Assembly (NCBI RefSeq): GCF_000758525.1
Contig: NZ_CP009241.1
Span: forward strand, 62,001 to 126,000
Source: Paenibacillus sp. FSL H7-0357
Lineage (GTDB): Bacteria > Bacillota > Bacilli > Paenibacillales > Paenibacillaceae
Length of the DNA stretch: 64,000 bases
Reading direction: 5' to 3'
Below, piece after piece: positions 33,651-42,358 of this stretch (position 1 is its first letter; each line of letters opens with the position of its first letter). A program made the translations under genes and the position numbers. The notes under the pieces are model-generated. The model saw only the letters and a program-made list of their open reading frames with translations. It was not told where the DNA came from and did no database searches.

Positions 33651-35978
33651 TTGTCCATAAAAACAAAATTATCGGCTATTATTTTTGGTTCGGTACTGCT
33701 GATCTTGGCGCTCAATCTTACACTGAATCTTTACGCGGCCCGGGATAATCTGCGTATTGAAAGTGAAAATAATATGAAGATGACCGCCATGCAGGTTGCC
33801 GTTTCAGTCGAACAGAGCAGCTATAGCTCGAACTATGTGCAGTATCAGCTGGCCCAGAACCTGCGGATGGCCGCCATTTTAGCCTCTGAAGAGCTTGACC
33901 CGGATATCAAGAATGTGAAGAATGAACAGCTGGTGTACCTGGCGGATAAGCTCGGTGTGTCTAATATTTCACTTCTGGTCAAGACTGATGATGATATAGT
34001 GGTTGCCAAATCGTCTGATCCTAATGAGATTGGACTGCCTACCAAAGGAATGGGGTATTGGTACGTCGCATTTCTCGAGCTGTTTGCCGGTCAGAAAGTA
34101 TCCGTTCAGCAGGGGCAGAGCCTTGAGAATTTCTGGTCCGGACCTTTTGAATATTCGACTTCCAATCCTAAGTTCATTGAAAAGTGGGGATATTATCACG
34201 ATGCCTCGACTAACTACATCATAGATCCTTACATACGCAGTACAGCAGTGAGTGATTACGTCAAAATTATGAATCCCGATGAGATCGTTCAGCAGTCCAA
34301 AGAGGTCAATCCGGGACTTCTGGAGGTCACAGGAATCAATCCCAAAACCTTTGCCTCTGCAAGCATGATGCCTAATGGTGAAGACCGCGTGAATGAGAAG
34401 CTGCGCAGCCGTCCTATTAAATTCGGCACCTATATCTTTGGCAATGTGGAGGAGGATAAGTCGGCGATGATGGCAGCCCTCGGCAAAGGGCAGCCGGTCA
34501 CGCTGGATACGGAGGCTCTTGGCAAAAGAGTGCTCAAAAGCTTCATTCCGATCAGCCAGCCGGGTGCTGATGATTATGTCGTTTCAGTAGTCATGGACTA
34601 TTCGGTCATTTCTTCGGTCATCAAAGACCAATTGTTCAATAATATCACTACTTCATTGTTGCTGCTTATCATTTTTTTCGTGTGCAGCTATGTGCTTGCC
34701 GGCGTGGTAACCCGTCCGATTCAGGATATTCTGGCCAAGGTCAATGATGTGGCCAAAGGCAAATTTGAGCCGCCGTTAAAGGTGGACAGCCGGGATGAGC
34801 TGGGACAGCTGGCCCACAGGATTAATGCGATGACCTCCCATCTTTCCCAGCATACGAACCGGTTAGGGCAGACGCTGGAAGAGAACCGGGCGGTTAAAGA
34901 ACATTTGGAATCGGTGATTAACGGCACCTCCGATGCGATTCATACTGTAGATATGGATGGACGGATCATCAGTACGAACAGAGCATTTGAGGATCTGTAC
35001 GGCTGGAGTGCCGCAGATGCCCTTGTTAAGCCGCCTTATCTGGTGCCGGCTACGGTGCAGAAACAGGAAGAAGAAAGGCTGAGGGAGCTGAAGAATGGCG
35101 CTGTTCTGCCTCCGGTAGAGACTGTAAGGCTGAAGCGGGACGGCTCGATGGTCGAAGTTAGTGTCAGCACCTCGATCATTCGTGACGAAGAGGGACGCCC
35201 ACAGGCCTTTGTCCACGTATCCCGTGACATGACAGAGCGCAACCGGATCGAAGAGCTGCTGAGACGCTCAGAGAAGCTGACTACGGTGGGACAGCTGGCC
35301 GCCGGGGTTGCCCATGAAATCCGTAATCCGCTGACAACGCTACGGGGATTCCTGCAGCTTCAACAAGAAAAGCAGGTACTGGTTCCGCTGCACATTGACT
35401 TAATGCTCTCCGAACTGGAACGAATTAATCTTATTGTGAGTGAATTTCTGATTTTGGCCAAGCCGCAGGCAGTTCACTTTCAGCAAAAGGATGTCCGGCA
35501 CATTCTAAATGATGTAATTTCCCTTCTGAGCAGCCAGGCCCATCTCTTTGGCATAGAGTTTGAGTCACGGTTTGCAGAGCTGCCGGCAACGGTGCATTGC
35601 GAGGAGAACCAGCTCAAGCAGGTGTTTATTAATATCGTCAAGAATGCCATTGAAGCCATGCCGGACGGTGGAACCATCACACTGGAGCAGTATATGGATG
35701 AAGACTCCGTTGTTATTGTGATCTCTGACGAGGGAGGCGGCATTCCCGATTATATGCTGCCCAAGCTGGGCGAGCCGTTCTATACCAATAAAGAGTCAGG
35801 GACGGGACTTGGGCTGATGGTCAGCCAGCGGATTATCCAGGCTCACAAAGGCAGTCTGGAGATTCGCAGTGAATACGGTTGCGGGACGGAGGTTATTATT
35901 AAACTGCCCGCACCAGTTGAACCTGCTGCAGAGCAGGGCATGAATAAAGAACGGAGTGAAGACAATCATGAGAATTAA
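33651..35978 (+). CDS. Orphan PAS-domain sensor histidine kinase
   Basis: The 775-aa protein has TM1 (about residues 8-28), a roughly 300-residue extracellular sensor, TM2 (about 328-350, LLLLIIFFVCSYVLAGVV), HAMP (TRPIQDILAKVNDV...), a PAS domain (about 415-530) and HisKA with the phosphorylated His in VAHEIRNPLTTLRGF. The ATPase domain follows, with N box KNAIEAM, DEGGGIPD and GTGLGLMVS. The kinase half resembles the sporulation kinases KinA-E, and no response regulator is adjacent, as expected for phosphorelay kinases. Start is TTG at 33651 after AGAGGTGA. Spo0F is encoded 29 kb away in this window. DnaA-like boxes lie in front of it. Confidence 0.9.
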   Translation: MSIKTKLSAIIFGSVLLILALNLTLNLYAARDNLRIESENNMKMTAMQVAVSVEQSSYSSNYVQYQLAQNLRMAAILASEELDPDIKNVKNEQLVYLADKLGVSNISLLVKTDDDIVVAKSSDPNEIGLPTKGMGYWYVAFLELFAGQKVSVQQGQSLENFWSGPFEYSTSNPKFIEKWGYYHDASTNYIIDPYIRSTAVSDYVKIMNPDEIVQQSKEVNPGLLEVTGINPKTFASASMMPNGEDRVNEKLRSRPIKFGTYIFGNVEEDKSAMMAALGKGQPVTLDTEALGKRVLKSFIPISQPGADDYVVSVVMDYSVISSVIKDQLFNNITTSLLLLIIFFVCSYVLAGVVTRPIQDILAKVNDVAKGKFEPPLKVDSRDELGQLAHRINAMTSHLSQHTNRLGQTLEENRAVKEHLESVINGTSDAIHTVDMDGRIISTNRAFEDLYGWSAADALVKPPYLVPATVQKQEEERLRELKNGAVLPPVETVRLKRDGSMVEVSVSTSIIRDEEGRPQAFVHVSRDMTERNRIEELLRRSEKLTTVGQLAAGVAHEIRNPLTTLRGFLQLQQEKQVLVPLHIDLMLSELERINLIVSEFLILAKPQAVHFQQKDVRHILNDVISLLSSQAHLFGIEFESRFAELPATVHCEENQLKQVFINIVKNAIEAMPDGGTITLEQYMDEDSVVIVISDEGGGIPDYMLPKLGEPFYTNKESGTGLGLMVSQRIIQAHKGSLEIRSEYGCGTEVIIKLPAPVEPAAEQGMNKERSEDNHEN

Positions 35979-36669
35979 TAAATTCATCAGTGAGACAGGC
36001 TATTGTTCACGCCGTGAAGCAGACAAGCTGGTGGAAGGCGGCAGGGTTACCATTAACGGTGAGCCGGCCGTACTCGGCAGCCAGGCCGTTCCGGGCGATG
36101 AAGTACGGATTGATGGCAAGCCGCTGGAAACGGGAAGCCAGATCGTCTACATTGCGCTTAATAAGCCGGTAGGCATCACATCGACCACGGAAAGCCACAT
36201 TCAGGGGAATATCGTTGACTTTGTCGGGCATCAGGAGCGCATCTTTCCGATCGGCCGGTTGGACAAGGACTCTGAGGGGTTAATTTTGCTTACCAATGAT
36301 GGAGACATTGTTAACAAGATATTGCGGGCTGAAGGCAAGCATGAGAAGGAATACGTAGTCACTGTAGACCGGCCTGTCACGCCTTCCTTCATTTCCGGGA
36401 TGTCGAGTGGAGTGAAGATCCTGGGCGGCAGAACGCTGCCCTGTGAAGTGACAAGAATGACAGAGCGGGTATTCCGCATTATCCTGACTGAAGGCAAGAA
36501 CCGGCAAATACGCCGCATGTGCAGCGCCTTTGGCTATGAGGTCAGAAAGCTGCAGCGCATCCGGGTCATGAATATCCGCCTTGGGACGCTGCAAACCGGA
36601 GAGTGGCGTGAGCTGTCGCCTCAGGAGAAGCAAGAGCTCGGGGAAATGCTAAACTATGAGCTGCAGTAG
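35968..36669 (+). CDS. 23S rRNA pseudouridine synthase (RluF/RluB family)
   Basis: An N-terminal S4 RNA-binding domain (MRINKFISETGYCSRREADKL) is followed by the RsuA/RluB catalytic domain. The catalytic Asp lies in IGRLDKDSEGLILLTNDG, and the KNRQIRRMCSAFGYEV motif is near the C terminus. Length is 233 aa from ATG 35968. It overlaps the end of the kinase gene by 11 bases. The N-terminal MRINKFISETG is closer to RluF than to RsuA. A hairpin terminator shared with motB follows. Confidence 0.9.
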   Translation: MRINKFISETGYCSRREADKLVEGGRVTINGEPAVLGSQAVPGDEVRIDGKPLETGSQIVYIALNKPVGITSTTESHIQGNIVDFVGHQERIFPIGRLDKDSEGLILLTNDGDIVNKILRAEGKHEKEYVVTVDRPVTPSFISGMSSGVKILGGRTLPCEVTRMTERVFRIILTEGKNRQIRRMCSAFGYEVRKLQRIRVMNIRLGTLQTGEWRELSPQEKQELGEMLNYELQ

Positions 36670-36699
36670 CCAGTAAGAAAGTGCTGCCGAAGAAAGCAA

Positions 36700-36749
36700 A
36701 GAGCTGTTCCAGAAGATCTCCCGCGGGATCTTTGGAACAGCTCTTTTAT
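36700..36749. terminator. Bidirectional terminator between rluF-like gene and motB
   Basis: AGAGCTGTTCCA pairs with TGGAACAGCTCT over 12 bp with an internal GATCTCCCGCGGGATC stem. TTTTA follows on the plus strand, and the genes on either side converge on it. Confidence 0.85.
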
Positions 36750-36760
36750 CTGAGTGCCTA

Positions 36761-37576
36761 TTATTGGTTAGGGAGGGTAACGCCCTTTGGTTCAGTAACT
36801 TCTTGATATTTGCGCAGGATAGAAACTTCTACGCGGCGGTTCTTGGCCCGTCCGGCAGTTGTGTCATTTGGGGCGATTGGATGGTATTCCCCGTATCCGA
36901 TAGGACTGAATTTAACGGGATTCAGATTCGGATTCAGCAGCAGGATTTTCATGAAATGCAGTGCGCGGTCTACGCTGAGGTCCCAGTTAGATGAGTAGCT
37001 GCTATTGGAAATTGGAATATTATCCGTATGCCCTTGTACAAGGACGTCATAATCAGGAAATTGCTGCAGCATGTTCGAGATTGATTTGGCAAGCTGGCGG
37101 GAATCATCCTTTACGTCAGCCTGTCCTGAAGCAAACAGGGCGTTGTCGCTGATGGTAATCATCAATTGCGATTGATTCAGCTTTGTGCTGAGCAAATCGG
37201 TCAGCCCGTTCTTTTCAATATATTGATCAAACTGCTTTTTTAGTTTCTCCAGATCCTCTTGCTCTTTCGCCCGCAGCTTGGCCATGTCGGATTTGCCGGT
37301 ATTCTTATCAATAACACTGTTCATTTTATCTTGCTTACCCTGATCAAGCTGGGTATTTGTCGGGGCATCGGAACGATATTCCAGAACACCGCCACCCCCG
37401 TTGAGCGCAGAGCTGAAGGCATCAGCCATTTCTTCAAATTTCTTGGCGTCTGTAGAACTCATGGCATACAGGACGAGGAACAGCGCCACCAGAAGCGTCA
37501 TCAGGTCGGAATAGGGTAATAGCCAGGATTCATCGGCATGCTCTTCGTGTTCTTCATGTCTAGTCTTTTTGCTCAC
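36761..37576 (-). CDS. motB: Flagellar motor protein MotB
   Basis: MotB forms the stator with MotA and anchors it to peptidoglycan. After a charged, His-rich N terminus comes one TM helix with the proton-carrying D24 in PYSDLMTLLVALFLVLYAM. A plug and linker region (about 45-120) and an OmpA-type peptidoglycan-binding domain follow (about 130-250, with VLVQGHTDNIPISN, LSVDRALHFM and NRRVEVSIL). Length is 271 aa. It overlaps motA by 17 bases and is translated after it. Confidence 0.95.
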   Translation of the reverse strand: MSKKTRHEEHEEHADESWLLPYSDLMTLLVALFLVLYAMSSTDAKKFEEMADAFSSALNGGGGVLEYRSDAPTNTQLDQGKQDKMNSVIDKNTGKSDMAKLRAKEQEDLEKLKKQFDQYIEKNGLTDLLSTKLNQSQLMITISDNALFASGQADVKDDSRQLAKSISNMLQQFPDYDVLVQGHTDNIPISNSSYSSNWDLSVDRALHFMKILLLNPNLNPVKFSPIGYGEYHPIAPNDTTAGRAKNRRVEVSILRKYQEVTEPKGVTLPNQ

Positions 37577-38360
37577 TGGAGCCGCCTCCCTTTTCGATTA
37601 GCTTAACGCGTTCAGAAGGTGTCAGGAAGACGGAAAGCTTCTGATTGATAGCGATTGTGGATACTCCGGATTGAATAGAGAGCAGACCTTCTACCATCAT
37701 CAGCCGGATTTCAATTTCACGCTTGGAAATTCTTTTGAGCTTGTTGGACATAGGATGCCACATTACATAACCGGTGAAAATACCGAGCAATGTAGCAATA
37801 AAGGCTCCGGCAATTGCGTGGGTCAGAGAGGCCATATCTTCCATATCCGCCAGAGCGGCAATCAGCCCGATAACAGCACCCAATACCCCTAGGGTAGGAG
37901 CGTACATCCCCGCTTGTGTGAAGACCAGGGCTCCGGCTTTATGTCGATCTTCTGTAGCATGAATATCTTCCATTAACACATCGCGGACAAATTCCTGGTC
38001 GTTGCCGTCGATAATCATCCGCATACCGTTACGGAGGAAGTTGTCTTCGATCTCATCGACCTTGGACTCCAGTGCCAACAGACCTTCGCGCCGGGTAATG
38101 GAAGCCCATTCCATGAACATTGTAATCAGTTCAGCTTTGCTGACCAACTTTTTCTTAATAAAGAGGATCTTGAACAGCCTGGGTACATTCTTGACCTCCG
38201 ACATGGGAAAGGCCACAAAGATTGAGGCAGTCGTACCAAGAAAGATAATGACATAAGCTGCCGGATTTTCCAAGCTGGTAAGCGGGGCATGCTTGAGCAT
38301 CATTCCCCAGACAACTGCGATGAGACCAAATACTAAGCCTAGTAATGTTGAAATTTCCAT
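37560..38360 (-). CDS. motA: Flagellar motor protein MotA
   Basis: MotA is the four-TM stator subunit that converts ion flow into torque. Seen are the first TM pair (residues about 3-55), a long cytoplasmic loop with RREGLLALESKVDEIEDNFLRNG, and the second TM pair with YAPTLGVLGAVIGLIAALADME and IAGAFIATLLGIFTGYV, which contains the conserved prolines. Length is 266 aa. The ATG follows GAGGTG. A sigma-D-like -10 (GTCGATAA on the minus strand, about 38470-38477) lies upstream, but no good -35 TAAA could be placed. Confidence 0.95.
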   Translation of the reverse strand: MEISTLLGLVFGLIAVVWGMMLKHAPLTSLENPAAYVIIFLGTTASIFVAFPMSEVKNVPRLFKILFIKKKLVSKAELITMFMEWASITRREGLLALESKVDEIEDNFLRNGMRMIIDGNDQEFVRDVLMEDIHATEDRHKAGALVFTQAGMYAPTLGVLGAVIGLIAALADMEDMASLTHAIAGAFIATLLGIFTGYVMWHPMSNKLKRISKREIEIRLMMVEGLLSIQSGVSTIAINQKLSVFLTPSERVKLIEKGGGSSEQKD

Positions 38361-38564
38361 TTATGCACCTCGTCCATGAGAATTAAGAAGTGATCCGTTC
38401 AGACCGCATATTTCATCCTTGAACAGCGGCGGGACACCCTGCACGTAACCAAATCACGTATATTCTTATTTATCGACAGCATTCCGTTTTTTGTGAAGTC
38501 ATTTTTTCGGCTATAATGATAAGGTAAGTTATTATTCATCTGTGAAGAAAACGGAGTGATACAC

Positions 38565-38858
38565 GTGGGTGTGAAACATGGCAGAGATTACAGCGAGATT
38601 CTTAGTGATTTGACAGAAGCAGTCGGACGTATTTCTGATGGGTATGTGTTTTTTGAGATGGAGCCGGATGAATGGCAGGAACTGCCGCAGGAATCCAAGC
38701 TGGAGGTATGGGAAGCGCTCGCAGAGGATCTGTTCTACGCGCTGGGCAACGAGCCTGTTATCCAGGTAGGCAGTGGTGTGGTTATCTATGACAAGGAGAC
38801 GCACCGTATCAATATTTTGCTGGGTGAAGAGGATTTGGCCTCGGTTGTACTCGTTTAG
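38565..38858 (+). CDS. Conserved hypothetical protein
   Basis: A 97-aa acidic protein (MGVKHGRDYSEILSDL...) with no TM segment and no motif known to me. GTG 38565 is 8 nt from GGAG, so it is preferred over the in-frame GTG at 38556. A TATAAT -10 lies at about 38512-38517. It is a lone gene between motA (divergent) and the pterin dehydratase gene. Confidence 0.65.
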   Translation: MGVKHGRDYSEILSDLTEAVGRISDGYVFFEMEPDEWQELPQESKLEVWEALAEDLFYALGNEPVIQVGSGVVIYDKETHRINILLGEEDLASVVLV

Positions 38859-38991
38859 AGCAGCAGAACAGCAGAGTAACGGGAGGACGGTTTGCCCCCT
38901 GTCTGCGGCCCGTGGTAAAATTGTAGATGCCGAGTACTATTTGCCGGGATCTTAGAATACATTAAACCGAAAAAAAGCCTTCATCCTGGCG

Positions 38992-39030
38992 CATCCCTTG
39001 GACTTTACCGAAGCTGAGGGATGTTTTGTT
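38992..39030 (+). terminator. Probable terminator
   Basis: CATCCCT pairs with AGGGATG across an 18-nt loop and is followed by TTTTGTTT. Confidence 0.55.
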
Positions 39031-39093
39031 TAAAGGATATGGGAAGCTGGGCTGTACGGACTTTACGGCTAACTTAGTAAGGGAGGAAACAAA

Positions 39094-39381
39094 TTGCATT
39101 TTACGGAGGAAGAGCTGCGTGAGCAGGTAAGTAAGCTGGAGGGTTGGAAGCTGGAGCCGAATATGATGGTGCGCAAATATATGTTTAATGAATATATGAA
39201 GGGTATCGCCTTTGTGGATGAGGTGGCCGCGATCTCGGAAGCCTTCGATCATCATCCGCATATTACAATTGATTACAAGACGGTAATTCTGCGCTTGTCC
39301 GCAAAAGAAGAGAGCGGGCTTGCCGCGCTAGAGTTCCGCCAGGCGCATGAATTTAACGAAGCTTTCGATAAAACGCGTTAG
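39094..39381 (+). CDS. Pterin-4a-carbinolamine dehydratase
   Basis: A 95-aa PCD/DCoH-family protein. The active-site histidines are in FDHHPHITIDYKTV, and WKLEPNMMVRKYMF and the C-terminal helix are typical. It dehydrates 4a-hydroxytetrahydropterin to recycle the cofactor of aromatic amino acid hydroxylases. No such hydroxylase is encoded in this window. In bacteria without one, members may act on folate-related pterins. Start is TTG at 39094 after AAGGGAGGAAACAAA. Confidence 0.88.
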   Translation: MHFTEEELREQVSKLEGWKLEPNMMVRKYMFNEYMKGIAFVDEVAAISEAFDHHPHITIDYKTVILRLSAKEESGLAALEFRQAHEFNEAFDKTR

Positions 39382-39418
39382 GCGCAGGAGAAACCGACCT
39401 ATCATAGGAATGGATATA

Positions 39419-39465
39419 AAAATGCCCGTGCAAGGATGCTCTGAATATCCTTTGTACGGGCATTC
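39419..39465. terminator. Bidirectional terminator
   Basis: AATGCCCGT...AAGGAT pairs with ATCCTT...ACGGGCATT with one mismatch. Runs of T on each strand flank it, and it serves the converging dehydratase and cytochrome genes. Confidence 0.85.
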
Positions 39466-39484
39466 TGTATTTTTAAGGTCAGGT

Positions 39485-39847
39485 TTATTTCTTCTCTGCA
39501 AGCCACATGGCAACATTGGCAATCTCTTCGGGAGCAAGCTTATCCTTGAAAGACGGCATTTGGCCGCGTCCCTTCGTAACAATGGTGTAGATTTCTTCTG
39601 CGTTATGCTGGCCGCCTTCCTGCTGCAGACTAGGGCCTAGACCGCCCTGTAGCTGATCACCGTGGCAGGTAATGCAGCTTGCCTGTACAATCGCTTCGGC
39701 GCTTGCGGCATCCAGTGTGACTTGCGGCATCGTCGGGTTATTTTCTTCGGCGACCTCTGCTTTGCCGGGTAGTGTGAACAAGAGCACTACCGCAAAGGCA
39801 CAGGCTGCGAAAAACAAACCGCCCATGATCCATTTCTGCATCTTCAT
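39485..39847 (-). CDS. cccA: Membrane-anchored c-type cytochrome (CccA/c550-like)
   Basis: The 120-aa protein has an uncleaved N-terminal TM helix (WIMGGLFFAACAFAVVLLFTL), a short linker, and one class I cytochrome c domain. Heme attachment is CITCH, with the axial Met in GQMPSFKDKLAPEEI. Size and layout match B. subtilis cytochrome c550 (CccA), an electron carrier on the outer side of the membrane. The start lies after GGAGGGGACGG. Confidence 0.88.
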   Translation of the reverse strand: MKMQKWIMGGLFFAACAFAVVLLFTLPGKAEVAEENNPTMPQVTLDAASAEAIVQASCITCHGDQLQGGLGPSLQQEGGQHNAEEIYTIVTKGRGQMPSFKDKLAPEEIANVAMWLAEKK

Positions 39848-39947
39848 CCGTCCCCTCCATGTAAGCTGCTTCCTACATTATATAGGATGGTGAAGCGTTA
39901 TCATAGCATTTGTGTCAAAAAAGTGGACGATTTCAACACTGAAATTT

Positions 39948-40454
39948 TCAATTTAATGGGACGTTGTGTTGTTTATCATAGACCATGCAATAAAATGGCT
40001 TATTTCCGGTTGGAGTAAGGCGTTCATAAGTATCCGTGATCATGAAGCCGCATTTTTGGTAGGTTCGGATCGCCCGCTGGTTCCAGGTCAATACTTCCAG
40101 ATCAATCTCCCGCTCGGGATAACGCTTCAGCGCGGCCTGAACGATGGCTTCCATGAAAATGTGGCCAAGACCGTGTCCGCAAAGTTCGGGGCGCATTCCA
40201 ATACCCAGCCTGACGACACCCTCCATCGGAAACAACTGCGCAAAGCCGCAAAGGATGCCTTGCCCGTTGACCACGGAAACATACTGGTCTCTGCGTAGCT
40301 CTGGATCGCCAAATTCAATGCCAAGCGCCTCCATTTGGGACCAAGGCATCCATTCGTAAATATTATAAGGCGCTTTGTAATTCCATGCGGCGATATCTTC
40401 GGCATGGCTGATCTCCATGGGAACTACATGGAATGTAACGGGGGAGCTAATCAT
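39948..40454 (-). CDS. GNAT acetyltransferase
   Basis: A 168-aa protein with a GNAT fold: VRLGIGMRPELCGHGLGHIFMEA contains the acetyl-CoA loop (variant GHGLG), and LEVLTWNQRAIRTYQKCGF the last helix-strand. N-terminal WNYKAPYNIYEWMP may form part of the acceptor site. The substrate is unknown. It is monocistronic, with no close relation to neighbours. Confidence 0.85.
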   Translation of the reverse strand: MISSPVTFHVVPMEISHAEDIAAWNYKAPYNIYEWMPWSQMEALGIEFGDPELRRDQYVSVVNGQGILCGFAQLFPMEGVVRLGIGMRPELCGHGLGHIFMEAIVQAALKRYPEREIDLEVLTWNQRAIRTYQKCGFMITDTYERLTPTGNKPFYCMVYDKQHNVPLN

Positions 40455-40557
40455 AAGGCCACCGGCCTCCTTTCATGGGGAGCAACAGCACTAGCTATAC
40501 CTAATTATATCCATAACTGGCCTGATTCGACTCAGAAATTTTCTGAAAGGCGGAAAC

Positions 40558-40586
40558 TTGACAAAGTAGTAAAAATATTTTATAAA
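40558..40586 (+). promoter_or_regulatory. Orphan consensus sigma-A promoter
   Basis: TTGACA (40558-40563), 17-nt spacer, TATAAA (40581-40586). No annotated plus-strand gene follows; the next feature is the converging NlpC/P60 gene and its terminator at about 40650-40710. A tiny ORF of 13 codons starts at 40587, overlapping the expected transcription start. Confidence 0.6.
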
Positions 40587-40649
40587 ATGGAGGAAATTTG
40601 GGGGAGATTTATGTTTTGCGGATATTGAGAGGGGTAAGTAATTTTATAG

Positions 40650-40710
40650 ACAAAAAAAACAGGCCCCCTCCAGATTTCGGCAAAAATCATGGAAGAGTGC
40701 CCGTTTTACG
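40650..40710. terminator. Terminator of the first NlpC/P60 gene, probably bidirectional
   Basis: Read on the minus strand, ACGGGC...CTTCCA pairs with TGGA...GGCCTGT and is followed by eight T. On the plus strand the same stem is followed by only four T. Confidence 0.7.
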
Positions 40711-40715
40711 ACAAC

Positions 40716-41207
40716 TTATTGCACGTCATCATTGTCTTGGGAATCAGAAGTAACGGATTGGTAAGCATCTGTACTCATGATCCGTTTGGCGCCAACGTAG
40801 CGGTTGACGTAGTAGCTGTCACTCATCGTGCTGATGGTTACACCACGGGAGGATGAAGCATGTGCGAATTTGCCCTCACCGACATAAATGCCGACGTGGG
40901 ATACACCTTTACCGCTTGTATTATAAAATACAAGATCTCCCGCTCTCAGATCATCCCGGGAAATGGCAGTACCCATTTGGTATTGGGAACCGGATTGGTG
41001 TGGCAAATTGATACCGATCTTATCAAAAACGTACATTGTAAATCCGGAGCAATCAAAGCCGTTGGTCGATACACCGCCGGATACGTATTTACTTCCGATG
41101 GTCTTGTCGATGACTTTATCCATTTTGGAATCCGCGAAAGCGCTTCCTGCTCCGATGGTAAGCATAATGGAAAAGCTAAGTACTGCTGCTGCTAACTTCT
41201 TCTTCAA
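40716..41207 (-). CDS. Secreted NlpC/P60 endopeptidase
   Basis: A 163-aa exported protein with signal peptide MKKKLAAAVLSFSIML... cleaved after SAFA. It has a single NlpC/P60 domain with the catalytic Cys in NGFDCSGFTMYVF and His in KGVSHVGIYVGEGKF; a third polar residue follows in FAHASSSRGV. NlpC/P60 enzymes cleave stem peptides of peptidoglycan. There are no SH3 or LysM cell-wall binding domains. It is preceded by a c-di-AMP riboswitch and is 1.0 kb from a close paralogue with the same arrangement. Confidence 0.92.
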   Translation of the reverse strand: MKKKLAAAVLSFSIMLTIGAGSAFADSKMDKVIDKTIGSKYVSGGVSTNGFDCSGFTMYVFDKIGINLPHQSGSQYQMGTAISRDDLRAGDLVFYNTSGKGVSHVGIYVGEGKFAHASSSRGVTISTMSDSYYVNRYVGAKRIMSTDAYQSVTSDSQDNDDVQ

Positions 41208-41217
41208 AAGTGAATAC

Positions 41218-41347
41218 CCCTTCCAAATGCCTACGAGGTTAGCTTAAGGGTTCGGTTGAAGGTCCCCTATGACCCCTCTGTGAATAGGAGGTCAATTCAC
41301 CCAAAATCGGTTCCCCCGTTTCCCTAATGGTTAGGGAACTCGGCATG
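41218..41347 (-). promoter_or_regulatory. ydaO-type c-di-AMP riboswitch, copy 1
   Basis: On the minus strand the leader contains the signature blocks GGGGGAACC, TTGGGTGAATT, AGGGGTCATAGGGGACCTTC, CCGAACCCTTAAGCTAACCT and CGTAGGCAT. These match the ydaO/yuaA class, which senses c-di-AMP and usually turns off cell-wall hydrolase genes when the ligand is bound. The limits are approximate. Confidence 0.92.
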
Positions 41348-41350
41348 ACT

Positions 41351-41649
41351 GTTGATTAGGATTAGCTTGTTAACCAATACATGACAAAACCTTTGTAAAA
41401 CCCGATTCAATAATTACAAAAATGTTACTAAAAACTCACTGCGATAATTGTAACAAAGACTTCGCCAGTTGGCAATCACTTAAAACATATTAATGCATAA
41501 TATTTACGCTTTTTAAGAGTTATCTTTGCTAAAAAGGTCTTATATTTACGCGCTGAGTAAGCTTTAACTTAGATTTGTTGGGATTTTTAGTAAAAAGGTG
41601 TTTCACAGACCTCAAATACGTGTAAAAGGTAGAATAAGGAAGACAAAAA
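41351..41649. other. AT-rich region between the two NlpC/P60 units
   Basis: There is no ORF or RNA here that I can support. It must contain the minus-strand promoter of the first unit, but no clear match was found. The sequence is rich in A and T runs. Confidence 0.5.
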
Positions 41650-41692
41650 GGAAAAACCCGGAAATGATTACGGCAATAATCAGTTTCCGGAT
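41650..41692 (-). terminator. Terminator of the second NlpC/P60 gene
   Basis: On the minus strand CCGGAAACTGATTA pairs with TAATCATTTCCGG and is followed by GTTTTTCC. Confidence 0.8.
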
Positions 41693-41740
41693 CTCTATAA
41701 GTTACAATTATTTATTGGAGGATGAAATTCCTGAGGGATG

Positions 41741-42223
41741 TCAATCGTAAGCGATAGCTTTGTAAGCTGTTGTGCTCATTACTCGTTTGGCTCCAACGTA
41801 GCGGTTGGCCCAGTAGGATTGACTCATTGAACTGATAGTTACACCACGGGATGAAGAGGATTGGGCGAATTTTCCGTTGCCGACATAAATGCCGACATGG
41901 GAGACTCCATTGCCAAGGGTATTGAAGAATACCAGGTCGCCGGAACGGAGGTTATTCCGTGATACGGCGGTTCCAACGCTGAATTGTGCTTTGGAAGTGC
42001 GGGGCAAGGTAAGGCCAACATTCTTAAATACATATTTGGTGAATCCAGAACAATCAAAGCCGGCAGTGCTTATGCCTCCGGTTTTATACGTCGTTCCCAG
42101 TGTTTTTGTAATAACCGTATCCATTCTGGAGTCGGCGAAAGCGCTCCCTGCTCCAAGCGTGAACACCATCACTAGCCCTAATGCTGCTGCGGTGCATTTC
42201 TTCTTAAAATTATGACTTTTCAA
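41741..42223 (-). CDS. Secreted NlpC/P60 endopeptidase (paralogue)
   Basis: A 160-aa exported protein closely related to the product at 40716-41207: signal peptide cleaved after SAFA, catalytic Cys in AGFDCSGFTKYVF and His in NGVSHVGIYVGNGKF, then the shared SSSRGVTIS-MS-SY and NRYVGAKR-MST blocks. The start is taken as TTG 42223, 8 nt after AAGGAG; an in-frame TTG at 42241 has no ribosome site. It has its own c-di-AMP riboswitch. Confidence 0.9.
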   Translation of the reverse strand: MKSHNFKKKCTAAALGLVMVFTLGAGSAFADSRMDTVITKTLGTTYKTGGISTAGFDCSGFTKYVFKNVGLTLPRTSKAQFSVGTAVSRNNLRSGDLVFFNTLGNGVSHVGIYVGNGKFAQSSSSRGVTISSMSQSYWANRYVGAKRVMSTTAYKAIAYD

Positions 42224-42242
42224 AAGATGTACTCCTTCCAAG

Positions 42243-42358
42243 GCCTGCGAGGTTAGCTTAAGGATTCGGTAGAAGGTTCCCCTATGACCCCTCTAAAGCG
42301 AGATCAATTCACCCAAAATATGGTTCCCCCACTTCCCGGTGCCGGGAATTTGGCGTTT
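42243..42358 (-). promoter_or_regulatory. ydaO-type c-di-AMP riboswitch, copy 2
   Basis: The minus strand carries GTGGGGGAACC, TTTTGGGTGAATTGATC, AGGGGTCATAGGGGAACCTT, CCGAATCCTTAAGCTAACCT and CGCAGGC. Block order and spacing are the same as in copy 1, with differences concentrated in stems and loops. The limits are approximate. Confidence 0.92.

Noticed and set aside
41351..42358. CRISPR-like repetition between the two NlpC/P60 genes
   Set aside because: The similarity is a duplicated riboswitch-gene module, not short spaced repeats.
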